Of a stretch of DNA of 41,162 nt, positions 8,501 through 16,256 are shown piece by piece. How positions within the stretch are numbered: position 1 is the stretch's first letter; each line of letters begins with the position of its first letter. The stretch is from Candidatus Gastranaerophilales bacterium (GTDB lineage Bacteria; Cyanobacteriota; Vampirovibrionia; Gastranaerophilales; Gastranaerophilaceae), in assembly GCA_905234915.1 (NCBI GenBank), contig CAJOJP010000004.1:1-41162 (forward strand). The letters are read 5' to 3'. Under the pieces are notes generated by a model. It did not search any database, was not told where the DNA came from, and saw only the letters and a list, made by a program, of their open reading frames with translations. The translations under genes were made by a program, and so were the position numbers.

Positions 8501-8870
8501 TAACATAGGTATTTGCAATATACTGCCGTAATTTTGTATTGTTCAATAATTTTAATTTTTCCTCGTTTAAATCTAATTTATAAAAGGAACTAATATTATT
8601 CAGCCCTAATGTACCATTAAGTATTTCTTTAAATTTTTCAAATTCTTCATCAGTCATTTCTTTAGGCGACTCAGGCATACTCCCTTTAAATGACATATTA
8701 ATTTTAGGTATTGTATGGCTTGCTAAAGCTGTTTGCGCATCAACCATTTGTTTTTGTTTAGGTTCATACATTTCATCAGCTGTTAAATTAGGATTTTTAA
8801 TTGTGCTATCAGATTTTAAATGTTTTAATAAAGAAAAATTTTGTACATTATTAATACTGTTAATATTCAT
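5574..8870 (-). CDS. Giant protein: tagged N-terminus, helical repeats, HD phosphohydrolase domain, conserved unknown C-terminal domain (paralogue 2)
   Basis: A 1098-aa protein. I start it at the ATG at 8870 (AGGAAAG site 8 nt upstream) because this aligns its MNIN N-terminus with the upstream paralogue; a GTG at 8891 would add 7 residues and overlap that gene. Residues 40-50 read KQMVDAQTALA and 61-63 FKG, shared with the paralogue. Residues about 150-320 hold helical repeats. An HD domain at about 600-775 keeps all metal ligands: H613, H645-D646, H690 and D732. From about 795 follows a region nearly identical to the paralogue, with FFAHG (H880), SASYAE (904-909) and a GGGETDSGSGTGK loop (934-946). 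That order loosely recalls ADP-ribosyltransferase folds, but this is speculation. No signal peptide or membrane segment is seen. Substrate unknown; an effector-like role is inferred. Confidence 0.75.
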   Translation of the reverse strand: MNINSINNVQNFSLLKHLKSDSTIKNPNLTADEMYEPKQKQMVDAQTALASHTIPKINMSFKGSMPESPKEMTDEEFEKFKEILNGTLGLNNISSFYKLDLNEEKLKLLNNTKLRQYIANTYVKFIRTFDSNYDDKVVPSNKINDELFDTLLKIGLSFLNDNDVAGINNLLNNKNLSKNTALLNFSLDMFFAIDKMSTESKKLMDRIIFNSDLLKSKSLTDYGAYMIMAVSSKEQDDIANKILDNPELYDNEIFMKNAIFIIQGLNSYLINDKRLNLANAIVDNKKFYSNKYFMPCVQLLMNKEYSVEEAEKVLELANGKLTGNQIVCIIDDEDKIQYEDCQKLNKTIGFANADRLSLYDTKTAVKFADLYKKQNTNEISRKTKKELLKNLLSQDDFLFAFYSSNMKEMFPIIPTNQRDYCELFPSIVSSLGLNTNVLLDKHFTEELNQLGNTLAKISDEDFKNLDIKQSYSKDEFIDDVSNKIKDLSDGEKQKVFDYFGFELYEHEVNKKDKTTLTVCSISGYPVCLNPESSLSRKKLSRIENPQTLAVIENLRENIIKFTKNNKITCKNEALANDLNNIINALPELRTSIGCFQAGMKDTTGSHQFDIFTHSLKVMQGIVKDPKYQVLSSNDKKIMLLAALLHDITKEEGTTDIKHSDNSSFDASFIIKKFGLSKDDEIKLYTLIKSHEWLGYVNSAETEKERIKRQQSTAYDLRHDNLFDMALIFTHADLKGVNDEFHDKKNEKRISKVDGITRSFGEAAEFHAEKIRQYIEELKPSQPLLPVTKIPSAGTILQAITEVHPDGSTNIQGVYKDKDGLVILKYNELKNEDLEKIGFPKGSITRGIEAEGVASKYDEKSYSYYDIKTKVNTGNIKFFAHGLDHPNQLVKFDAFSLINSDVLLSASYAERPESKYRFFRPQGIILDVDTKYVHGGGETDSGSGTGKYIDDFKQRYLFGGEREGDRKFISNLIKNTLDISTDKDYIDFADKHKNDSFLGIEEEKRNKLIKAYAGIKSKIREGNREYNEMYISNPKTPMAVFAYEMDENVADTGNPIEFLHRTEQTEYEKNAKAKSVQERTEFLRQYALEKHLPFVIFGN

Positions 8871-8883
8871 TTTTATTTCTTTC

Positions 8884-11800
8884 CTAATCACCGAAAATTA
8901 TAAACGGTAAGTTTTTCTCAAGAGCATATTGTCTTAAAAATTCTGTTCTTTCATTAACCGGTTTTGTTTCGTATGCGCATTTTTCTTTTCTGTGTAAAAA
9001 TTCAATCGGATTGGATATTTTTTCATTATAATTTTCTGCATAAGCAAATACAGCCATAGGAGATTTAGGGTTTGATATATACATTTCATTGTATTCTCTT
9101 TTGCCTTTTCTGATTTTTGATTTTATTCCGGCATAAGCTTTTATTAGTTCATTTCTTTTTTCTTCATCAATTTTAAGTAAAGAATCATTTTTATGTTCAT
9201 CTACAAATTTAATATAATCTTCATCGGTTTTGATATCATCTTTCAATGTCGTTTTTATAAGATTTGAAATAAATTTTCTGTCGCCTTCTCTATATCCGCC
9301 AAAGATGTAATTTTCCTTAAATTTATTTATAAATTTTCCCGTTCCCGAGCCTGCATCTGTTTCACCGCCACCGTGAACATATTTTGTATCACAATCAAGC
9401 AATATTCCCTGAGGTCTGAAAAACCTGTATTTGCTTTCAGGGCGTTCAGCGTAGCTTGCCGATAAAAGTACATCCGAATTAATCAAAGAAAATGCATCAA
9501 ATTTGGTAAGTTGATTAGGAGCCTCAAGACCGTGAGCAAAAAACTTAATATTGCCTGTATTTACATCAGTAAATACATCATTCCAGGAATGAAATTTTTC
9601 GTCATATTTTGAGGCAACGCCTGTTGCTTTTATGCCACTTGTAATACTACCTTTGGGAAAGCCTATTTTTTCCAAATTTTCATTTTCAAGTTCGTTATAT
9701 TTTATAACAATAAGCCCGTCTTTATCTTTATAAACTCCTTTTATATTTGTACTGCCGTCAGGGTGTACTTCTGTTATTGATTGTGAAATTGTATCCGCCG
9801 ACGGGATTTTTGTCACCGGCAGTAATGGCTGTGAGGGTTTTAATTGTTCAATATACTGTCTTATTTTTTCAGCATGAAACTCGGCGGCTTCACCGTAGCT
9901 TCTTGTAATTCCATCGACTTTTGATATTCTTTTTTCATTTTTTATATCGTGAAATTCGTCATTTACACCTTTTAAATCTGCATGAGCAAATATTAAAGCC
10001 ATATCAAACAGGTTATCATGTCTTAAATCATAAGCAACGGACTGTTGTCTTTTGATGCGTTCTTTTTCTGTTGTTGCACTATTTACATACCCAAGCCACT
10101 CATGACTTTTTATAAGAGTATAAAGTTTTATTTCTTCTTCTTTTGTTAATTTCAGTTTTTTTATGATTAATGAAGCGTCAAAACTTGAATTACCGGCATG
10201 TTTTCTATCCGTTGCTCCTTCTTCTTTTGTTATATCGTGTAACAGTGCAGCAAGAAGCATTATTTTTTTATCGGAAGGGTCTTTTAATTCTTTATATTTA
10301 GGGTCTCTAACGATACCCTGCATTACTTTCAGGGAATGTGTAAATACATCAAACTGATGAGAGCCTTCTGTTCCATACATGCCTGCTTGAAAACAGCCTA
10401 TAGAAGGTCTTAATTCAGGAAGTGCTTTAATTAATTCATTCAGCTGCTGTTCTAATTGTTTATGTGAGCATATTATTTTATTATTTTTGGTAAATTTTAT
10501 AACATATGCTCTTAAATCTTCTATAACTGCTCTCGTTTGCGGGTTATCAATTTGAGATAACTTTTTGCCGTTATTTTGATTTACGGGATAACCTGAAATT
10601 GAACAAATAGTTATTTTGGTTTTATCTTTTTTCTCTACTTCATGCTCATATAATTCAAAACCAAAGTAATCAAATACTTTTTGTTTTTCTTCCTCAGGTA
10701 AATTTTTAATTTTATCTAAAGTATCTTTAATAAATTCATCTTTAGAGTATTCTTGAGTTATTTTAAGATATTTAAATGCTTTTCCGGATGTATTTTCAAG
10801 AGTTGAAGCAATATTATTCAAATTTTCATTAAAATTCTTGCGTGTTAATAGACCGGTATCAATACCTAAAGAACGAATAACCTCAGGCAGCAATTTACAA
10901 TAATCCTCCTTGTTTGTCGGAATTATAGGAAACATTTGTTTCATTTCGTCTGAGATATTAAATAAACCTTCTTGAGAGGCAACAAGTTCTTTTAATAATT
11001 TCTTTTTGCTTTCTCGCGGTATTTCGTTTATATTTTGTTTTTTATACAGGTCGATAAATGTTGCGGCAGTTTGTGTATCATTATCTGTTAATTTTTCCGC
11101 ATTTTCTAATCCGATTATTTTATTAAATTTTAAGAAATCTGATATTAAAGCTTTTATTTCAGCGTTTAGTTTCCCATCGGGAGGAAATTTACCCATCACT
11201 ACAGATTTTTGTGACTGAGTTAATTTTTGAAAATCCTCCATTTTAAATAGATCAGCATATTTTATAGGTAATAGCAAATCTTTTACATCTTGTTTACGTG
11301 CATTTTCCATGCCAATTGCTTTATTATAGTTTTTAAAACCGGATATTCCCATACTTTTTAAAATTATCCAGTCGTTATCACTTATATACATTGAACCAAC
11401 GGGATGAGTATCTAAAAGAATCAATTTCTGTAGTGCCGTTAATTCTTTATCATCTATTATTTTTAAAGTTTCTTTTAAATCGCCGTGAGGAAAGCAGGCT
11501 ATAGGCTGAATACCATCCATAAAATATTTGTTATTGCATATTTCTTCATCATTTGTAATATGTTCAATTATTTCGGAGCATTTAGGATCATCAACGTTGT
11601 GAATAATTACCGAGCCTGACCCCATAAAAAACGGATTATGCAGATAATCTGTTGTCATAACTTTTTTTGCAAATTCAAGCTGTTTTGGTGTTTTAATAAG
11701 ATCTGTAATATATTTTGCACCCTCCATAAAATAACCTGATTCTTTCGCGTTTTTATCAGCTAATAATTCTTTTATAAATTTTTGTTGATAATCGTTGGTT

Positions 11801-12471
11801 TTATACTCATGCTTCATTTTTATTAAAGGGATTATGCAGCTTGCATTTGACATAAGTTTTTGATTATTTAAATTATCTTCGTTAAAAATTAATTCTTTAA
11901 TTTCTTTAATAGTTTCCCAATTTGTGCATTCAATTACTCTTTGAGCTCCTATATCCCACCAGTTGTTTCTTCCTGTCATAAATTGATAATTATCAAGCAA
12001 TCTATCATCGGAGATAATTTTATTTGCTACTTCTAACTTATCACCGTCATTTATTTCTTTTATCATATTACATACGGCTGCATTATTAACCATTTTAGGG
12101 TTTGAAATAACATTCAGAGCGAAATCAACATTGTATTTGTGCAGCTGATACGGACTAAAACAATACTTGCCTAAACTGTTCTTTAATGTACAATCTTCGG
12201 GTAAAGAATAATATTTATGTGCAAATTCACTTTGTTTCTTTTTAAGTTCTTCATCTGTCATAAAAACCCATGTACCTTTAAAAGATACATTAGGATTAGT
12301 TACTTTATAATTTGCCAGAGCAGTTTGTGCATCAACCATTTGTTTTGACGGCATTTGTATTATTTCTGCCGTTTGGTTATTTATTAAATTTTGATTTTTA
12401 CTCTTGTTATCCGTTTCAAGGCTTTTTGAAACAAAAAAATTTTGCACACCATTAAAGTTGTTAATATTCAT
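8884..12471 (-). CDS. Giant protein: tagged N-terminus, helical repeats, HD phosphohydrolase domain, conserved unknown C-terminal domain (paralogue 1)
   Basis: A 1195-aa tandem paralogue of the next gene downstream. The N-terminus begins MNINNFNGVQNF, with KQMVDAQTALA at 43-53 and SFKG at 63-66. Between about residues 110 and 350 at least five degenerate units of about 40-50 residues share the pattern 'L, two or three polar, N, then FM or LM' (DNYQFM, NNQKLM, ESGYFM, HNPFFM, NNKYFM), probably a helical-solenoid repeat. The HD domain (about 700-870) is intact: DVFTHSLKVM, LLHDITKEE, KSHEWLG, HADLKG. The C-terminal region carries FFAHGLEAPNQ, DVLLSASYAERPESKYRFF, GGGETDAGSGTGK and ends LPFIIFGD. 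Conservation between the paralogues is highest from the HD domain to the end. The N-terminal repeats diverge, suggesting a variable recognition part and a fixed catalytic part. Function unknown. Confidence 0.75.
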   Translation of the reverse strand: MNINNFNGVQNFFVSKSLETDNKSKNQNLINNQTAEIIQMPSKQMVDAQTALANYKVTNPNVSFKGTWVFMTDEELKKKQSEFAHKYYSLPEDCTLKNSLGKYCFSPYQLHKYNVDFALNVISNPKMVNNAAVCNMIKEINDGDKLEVANKIISDDRLLDNYQFMTGRNNWWDIGAQRVIECTNWETIKEIKELIFNEDNLNNQKLMSNASCIIPLIKMKHEYKTNDYQQKFIKELLADKNAKESGYFMEGAKYITDLIKTPKQLEFAKKVMTTDYLHNPFFMGSGSVIIHNVDDPKCSEIIEHITNDEEICNNKYFMDGIQPIACFPHGDLKETLKIIDDKELTALQKLILLDTHPVGSMYISDNDWIILKSMGISGFKNYNKAIGMENARKQDVKDLLLPIKYADLFKMEDFQKLTQSQKSVVMGKFPPDGKLNAEIKALISDFLKFNKIIGLENAEKLTDNDTQTAATFIDLYKKQNINEIPRESKKKLLKELVASQEGLFNISDEMKQMFPIIPTNKEDYCKLLPEVIRSLGIDTGLLTRKNFNENLNNIASTLENTSGKAFKYLKITQEYSKDEFIKDTLDKIKNLPEEEKQKVFDYFGFELYEHEVEKKDKTKITICSISGYPVNQNNGKKLSQIDNPQTRAVIEDLRAYVIKFTKNNKIICSHKQLEQQLNELIKALPELRPSIGCFQAGMYGTEGSHQFDVFTHSLKVMQGIVRDPKYKELKDPSDKKIMLLAALLHDITKEEGATDRKHAGNSSFDASLIIKKLKLTKEEEIKLYTLIKSHEWLGYVNSATTEKERIKRQQSVAYDLRHDNLFDMALIFAHADLKGVNDEFHDIKNEKRISKVDGITRSYGEAAEFHAEKIRQYIEQLKPSQPLLPVTKIPSADTISQSITEVHPDGSTNIKGVYKDKDGLIVIKYNELENENLEKIGFPKGSITSGIKATGVASKYDEKFHSWNDVFTDVNTGNIKFFAHGLEAPNQLTKFDAFSLINSDVLLSASYAERPESKYRFFRPQGILLDCDTKYVHGGGETDAGSGTGKFINKFKENYIFGGYREGDRKFISNLIKTTLKDDIKTDEDYIKFVDEHKNDSLLKIDEEKRNELIKAYAGIKSKIRKGKREYNEMYISNPKSPMAVFAYAENYNEKISNPIEFLHRKEKCAYETKPVNERTEFLRQYALEKNLPFIIFGD

Positions 12472-12512
12472 TCTTCCATCCTTACTTTTATGATTTTGTA
12501 AAAGAAACTAAT

Positions 12513-12541
12513 TTGTGAAAATTGACAGAATGCAATATAAT
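12513..12541 (+). promoter_or_regulatory. Promoter of the PspA-polyamine operon
   Basis: TTGTGA (12513-12518), 17 bp, perfect TATAAT (12536-12541), about 85 bp before the first start codon. No sigma-54 (-24/-12 GG/GC) element was seen, unlike enterobacterial pspA. Confidence 0.5.
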
Positions 12542-12625
12542 ATGAATTTTTTGTTACAATAAATTTTATTAAGTTTAGGACACGAAATAACAAGTATATT
12601 ACAATTAGTGTAAAAGGAGTACTTT

Positions 12626-13024
12626 ATGGCTGATTTTGAAAAAGTAAAAGAATATTTAAATGAACTCGGTTATGAAATATCAAGCGAGGTAGGGCAGACC
12701 GAAATTGTTGTTATTTCAAATAAAAGAATGGGAATTAATAATCTTGTTATAGATTGCGAAAGTCCTATTTTGATTTTGGAACAGTTAATATTTTATTTAA
12801 AAGAAGAACATAAGCAAAATTCGGCAATGCTGCTAAGGCTGCTACAAATGAACAGATGTTTGGTGCACGGTGCATTTGTTATTGATGAAGAAGCTACAAT
12901 GGTTATATATAGAGATACCCTGCAGTTAAAAAATTTGGATTTAAATGAATTAAAAGGCTCAATAGACAGTCTTTCTCTTGCAATGGCTGAGTATGCCGAT
13001 GAATTATTGGAATTTGCTAAATAA
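12626..13024 (+). CDS. Small acidic protein of PspA operons, DUF2170/YjfI- or YbjN-like
   Basis: A 132-aa soluble acidic protein with no signal peptide. It has an alternating beta/alpha pattern ending in a long helix (DLNELKGSIDSLSLAMAEYADELLEF). The segment LLRLLQMNRCLVHGAFVIDEEATMVIYRDTL resembles proteins with a type III chaperone-like/YbjN fold, where a helix ending in N leads into a G-F strand. Its position directly before pspA, 14 bp apart, matches YjfI (DUF2170) before the PspA paralogue YjfJ in E. coli. Family assignment is tentative. The first gene of the eight-gene operon, preceded by AAAGGAG. It probably binds or regulates PspA; this is inference from context. Confidence 0.6.
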   Translation: MADFEKVKEYLNELGYEISSEVGQTEIVVISNKRMGINNLVIDCESPILILEQLIFYLKEEHKQNSAMLLRLLQMNRCLVHGAFVIDEEATMVIYRDTLQLKNLDLNELKGSIDSLSLAMAEYADELLEFAK

Positions 13025-13038
13025 GGAGAAATTTTATT

Positions 13039-13773
13039 ATGTATAGTTTAATAAAAAGATTTTTTAAATTTGTTCAATCAAATGCGCATTCATTGTTATC
13101 AAAATTTGAAGACCCTATAAAACTTGCGGAGCAATCAGTGCGGGATTTAAAACAAAATTATGACGAAAGTTTAAAAGGATTAGCAGAAATAAAAGCCATA
13201 TCTATTACAACAAAACGGCAGATTGAGGAGAAAAAACAAATTGCTGCAGATTATGAAAGAAAAGCATTAATGCTTCTGCAAAATGCAAAAATCGGCAAAT
13301 TGTCCGTTCAAGAAGCAGAAAGACTTGCCGCTGAAGCTATAATAAAGAAAAATAACGCTGTTAAAGAGCTGACTCAATTAACTGCCGATATTAATCATTA
13401 TGATATTATGGCTCAAAAAATGGAAGCTAAAATTACCGATTTAAAATCTAATATTAATCGTTGGGAATCTGAACTTAATACAATGAAAGCAAGATATAAG
13501 GTTGCAAAATCGACAAAGAAAATTAATCAGCAGCTTGTATCTATAGGCTCTGAATCTACAACTGCAATGCTTGAAGATATGAAAACAAAAATTCAGGAGG
13601 AAGAAGCACTTGCTTCCGCTTATGATGAAATGTTATATCTTGAAAGTGATATTGATAAAGAAATTAATCAGGCAATAGGAACTTCTTATTCACCTGATGT
13701 ACAAAATGCGCTTGATGAATTAAAAATGAAATTACTGCCTGAAAAATCAAGCTATAGGGAAGAAAACCGTTAA
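13039..13773 (+). CDS. pspA: PspA/IM30 (Vipp1) family membrane-stress protein
   Basis: A 244-aa protein, nearly all helical and charged, of the ESCRT-III-related PspA/IM30 family. The N-terminal amphipathic helix (MYSLIKRFFKFVQSNAHSLL) is the membrane-binding element. The start of the long coiled coil is family-typical: EDPIKLAEQSVRDLKQNYDE, where PspA has the DPxKxLxQxIRDM pattern. Long coiled coil follows to about residue 200. PspA oligomerises on stressed inner membrane, limiting proton leakage and remodelling lipid. No PspF/PspBC partner is present. Instead it sits with DUF4178, DUF350 and polyamine genes, a different PspA context. Spaced 9 bp from the next gene; clearly cotranscribed. 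Confidence 0.9.
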   Translation: MYSLIKRFFKFVQSNAHSLLSKFEDPIKLAEQSVRDLKQNYDESLKGLAEIKAISITTKRQIEEKKQIAADYERKALMLLQNAKIGKLSVQEAERLAAEAIIKKNNAVKELTQLTADINHYDIMAQKMEAKITDLKSNINRWESELNTMKARYKVAKSTKKINQQLVSIGSESTTAMLEDMKTKIQEEEALASAYDEMLYLESDIDKEINQAIGTSYSPDVQNALDELKMKLLPEKSSYREENR

Positions 13774-13782
13774 GGAGTTATT

Positions 13783-14472
13783 ATGAGTTATGACAGATTT
13801 GACCCAAAACTAACATTCGTTATCATAGTTATCACTATTTTAACTTGCGCATTTATTTTCAGACCAATTTGGGGATTTGCTGTTCTTTCGCTTATTTTTT
13901 TGTTGATAATTATTAATAGAAGTATTGTTTTATACAATCAAAAAAGTAATTTTGATAAACAAAAAAAAGAATTAAATATTGTTAATGTCGAAAAAGGCGG
14001 TGTATTTAAACTGACAGGTGTCGGTGAAAATGCCGATGAATTAACATTAAAAGTTTTAGCTAAACATCTTTACAGGGAAGGTGATTATTATTGGTATGAG
14101 CTTGAATGCGATAAAGGAAGCGAAGAAAAAGTTTTTGTTGATGTTGAAGTTGATGATTATGTTAATGTAAGTATTGTTTTAGAAACATTGAAATTACATG
14201 AAATTGAATTATCGGATTCCCTTGAAAAAATAGATGATGAAGAAGAAGGATATGTAAAATATAAACAAAAAACTTTCTTCTATACTGAGTCAGATAGTGC
14301 AGTATTTTACAGATTTTGCGACGATAAAAAAAGCGAAAAATTTTATTACTGGGATTTTGAACAAGATAATAAAATAATTTCCGTTGAAAAATGGGGGAAG
14401 GAGTATGCTGTATATTATTGCCAGAAAATGAAACCTTCTCAAATAACGGTATTATCAAATAAAGGCGAATAG
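13783..14472 (+). CDS. Membrane-anchored DUF4178-like protein
   Basis: A 229-aa protein. Two adjacent membrane helices at about residues 10-28 and 31-50 are followed by a cytoplasmic beta-rich domain. That domain has the pattern I recognise from DUF4178: a basal GGVFKLTG strand, then YREGDYYWYELECDKG and later a repeat-like FFYTESDSAVFYRF ... YYWDF. DUF4178 proteins are regular neighbours of PspA and DUF350 genes; YjfK holds the equivalent place in E. coli. The biochemical role is unknown. The domain name is assigned by pattern, not by search. It starts 9 bp after pspA and ends 12 bp before the DUF350 gene. Confidence 0.6.
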   Translation: MSYDRFDPKLTFVIIVITILTCAFIFRPIWGFAVLSLIFLLIIINRSIVLYNQKSNFDKQKKELNIVNVEKGGVFKLTGVGENADELTLKVLAKHLYREGDYYWYELECDKGSEEKVFVDVEVDDYVNVSIVLETLKLHEIELSDSLEKIDDEEEGYVKYKQKTFFYTESDSAVFYRFCDDKKSEKFYYWDFEQDNKIISVEKWGKEYAVYYCQKMKPSQITVLSNKGE

Positions 14473-14484
14473 AGGAAAATTTAA

Positions 14485-15327
14485 ATGGAAAATCCTGTTT
14501 TAACAAGTTTAATATATGTATTTGTATCTTGCATAATGCTTTTTATTTCAAAACTTTTATTTAATAAATTTTATCCGTATAAAATAGAAGAACAAATAAA
14601 AGCAGATAATTGTGTTCCTGTTATTGCATTTTCAGGATATATGCTCGGAATAACCGCTGTTTTAACAGGCTCATTTATAGGACCAACTGCTCAAAACTTT
14701 AAGTACGATTTATTAATGTATGTACTATATTCGGTTTTGGGGATAGTCTTAATGAATATTTCAGGCATTATTGCCGATAAAGTAGTGCTTTATAAATTCG
14801 ATAGTGCTAAAGAAATGATTGAAGATAAAAATATAGGTACAGCTGCAGTTCATTTCGGAATTTATTTGGCTTCCGGATTAATTATTGCAGCCTGCGTAAC
14901 AGGAGAATACGGCGGTCTTATATCTTCTCTTATTTATTATGTTTCAGGCATGTTATTTTTATTCATATTTTTTAAAATTTATGATTTAATAACACCTTAT
15001 TCAATACACGAGGAGCTTGAAAAAGATAATTATGCTGTCGGTATTGCATTAGGCGGGAATATTATTGCAATAGGATTAATTTTAATGAAAGCTACATTAG
15101 GCGATGTTCCGGATTGGCAAAGAGGAGCTGCTTTATATTTAGTCGATTTATTGTCTATAGTTTTCTTACTGCCATCAATAAGATTTATACTATGTAACAT
15201 AATAATTAAAAATATAAATAAATTAATAAAAGAAAACAACACGGGTGCCGGCTTAATAGAATTTATAACTGTAGTAAGTTTTGCTCTTTTAATATTCTTT
15301 ATGGTTGATTTTACCGTGCTTGTTTAA
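14485..15327 (+). CDS. DUF350-family multi-pass membrane protein (YjfL-like)
   Basis: A 280-aa protein with about eight hydrophobic segments arranged as an internal duplication. Each half contains the DUF350 hallmark: an acidic DN followed by a hydrophobic stretch with conserved glycines (ADNCVPVIAFSGYMLGITAV in the first half, KDNYAVGIALGGNIIAIGLI in the second). Each half is preceded by a similar motif (FNKFYPYKIEEQIK versus YDLITPYSIHEELE). DUF350 proteins are inner-membrane proteins of unknown activity, frequently encoded with PspA-family and polyamine genes (YjfL in E. coli). Its central operon position suggests it works with the DUF4178 and beta-domain proteins as a membrane complex; that is inference. 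Confidence 0.75.
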   Translation: MENPVLTSLIYVFVSCIMLFISKLLFNKFYPYKIEEQIKADNCVPVIAFSGYMLGITAVLTGSFIGPTAQNFKYDLLMYVLYSVLGIVLMNISGIIADKVVLYKFDSAKEMIEDKNIGTAAVHFGIYLASGLIIAACVTGEYGGLISSLIYYVSGMLFLFIFFKIYDLITPYSIHEELEKDNYAVGIALGGNIIAIGLILMKATLGDVPDWQRGAALYLVDLLSIVFLLPSIRFILCNIIIKNINKLIKENNTGAGLIEFITVVSFALLIFFMVDFTVLV

Positions 15328-15339
15328 GGATTACTTGTA

Positions 15340-16005
15340 ATGAAAATTGATGTTTTTAGCAAACTAAAAAAAGACATATTTATAAATAATCTTTGTATTA
15401 TTATAGGCATATTCAGTGTTTTATGTCTTTTTACCGCCGATAAATTAGAACATTCCGTAATAAAAAAACAATATTATAATGTAAGCAAAAATAATTTTGT
15501 AGGCCCGGTTATAATTGATAAAAAAAGTGCAATTTATAAAATAGAGGCATATTATAGCGGTAAAAATTCATCAGAATATATTTCAGTTGAAGTACTTGAC
15601 GAAAATCAGGATACTTTGTATGAATTTGGCAAAGATTTGTGGGAAGAAGAAGGATATGATGCAGACGGACACTGGAGCGAAGGCGATAGAAAAATGAAAG
15701 CCTATATTACCTTTAGTGAAAAAGGTAAATATTATCTTCTTTTTAATCCTGATGATAACGCTAATGCTAAAATATCTAATAATATTCAAGTTACGATATA
15801 TCGACTAAAAGCAAGTTATATACCGCATTTGGAAATGGGAACAATTTTATTAATTTTATTATTAATATTTTGGCTGCGTAAAAATCGAGATTGGTTTAAA
15901 GGAGAAGTTTGGGATAAATTTTTTGACTGGATTGATTTAGAACCCAAATATCTATTATGGATAATTCCTTTATTCATTTTTTGTATTTGGGTAGAAGCAC
16001 TATAG
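15340..16005 (+). CDS. Membrane protein with an extracytoplasmic beta-sandwich-like domain
   Basis: A 221-aa protein. One N-terminal membrane helix (about residues 17-33, NLCIIIGIFSVLCLFTA) leads into a domain of about 125 residues of alternating beta strands facing outside: SAIYKIEAYYSG, SEYISVEVLDENQDTLYEFG, KMKAYITFSEKGKYYLLFNP, ISNNIQVTIYRL. Two C-terminal membrane helices follow (about 167-183 and 204-219). The strand pattern resembles GOLD/jelly-roll-like sensor domains, but no family name can be supported. It contains no cysteine pair or catalytic motif. Located 12 bp after the DUF350 gene in the PspA operon. A periplasmic sensing or assembly role for the operon is plausible and unproved. 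Confidence 0.6.
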   Translation: MKIDVFSKLKKDIFINNLCIIIGIFSVLCLFTADKLEHSVIKKQYYNVSKNNFVGPVIIDKKSAIYKIEAYYSGKNSSEYISVEVLDENQDTLYEFGKDLWEEEGYDADGHWSEGDRKMKAYITFSEKGKYYLLFNPDDNANAKISNNIQVTIYRLKASYIPHLEMGTILLILLLIFWLRKNRDWFKGEVWDKFFDWIDLEPKYLLWIIPLFIFCIWVEAL

Positions 16006-16016
16006 GATTTAAAAAT

Positions 16017-16256
16017 ATGAATAAATTGGAAGAAACAATAATATATTGTACGGTAATCGCAATTTTGTCTGTTATATATACCGGATGTTTTATTTATGCG
16101 GAGCAAGGATACGGTTATTCAGGCTACAGAGGATTTCATCATCATCACTCCTTCTTTTATATAAGGCACTATGATGAAAGTTTTTCACCCAGTAACAGAG
16201 AAGACAGTACAGGCGGCAGCAGATTTTCAAAAAGAGGCTTGAATGGTGGAAAATAA
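16017..16256 (+). CDS. Small single-pass membrane protein with a His/Gly/Ser-rich tail
   Basis: A 79-aa protein starting at the ATG at 16017. This start has an AGGA 9 nt upstream and clears the previous gene, whereas a longer in-frame start would overlap that gene by about 50 bp. One membrane helix spans about residues 8-25 (IIYCTVIAILSVIYTGCF). The rest is polar and low-complexity with YGYSGYRGF, four consecutive histidines and a Ser/Gly/Arg-rich end. The next gene's ATG lies inside its last codons (14-bp overlap), so translation is probably coupled. It holds roughly the place of YjfM in comparable operons, but I see no real similarity. Function unknown; the His cluster could bind metal. Confidence 0.55.
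   Translation: MNKLEETIIYCTVIAILSVIYTGCFIYAEQGYGYSGYRGFHHHHSFFYIRHYDESFSPSNREDSTGGSRFSKRGLNGGK

Noticed and set aside
12522-12541. TTGACA followed by TATAAT before the psp-type operon
   Set aside because: Only 8 bp separate the two hexamers, too short for one promoter. TTGTGA at 12513 with 17-bp spacing was preferred.
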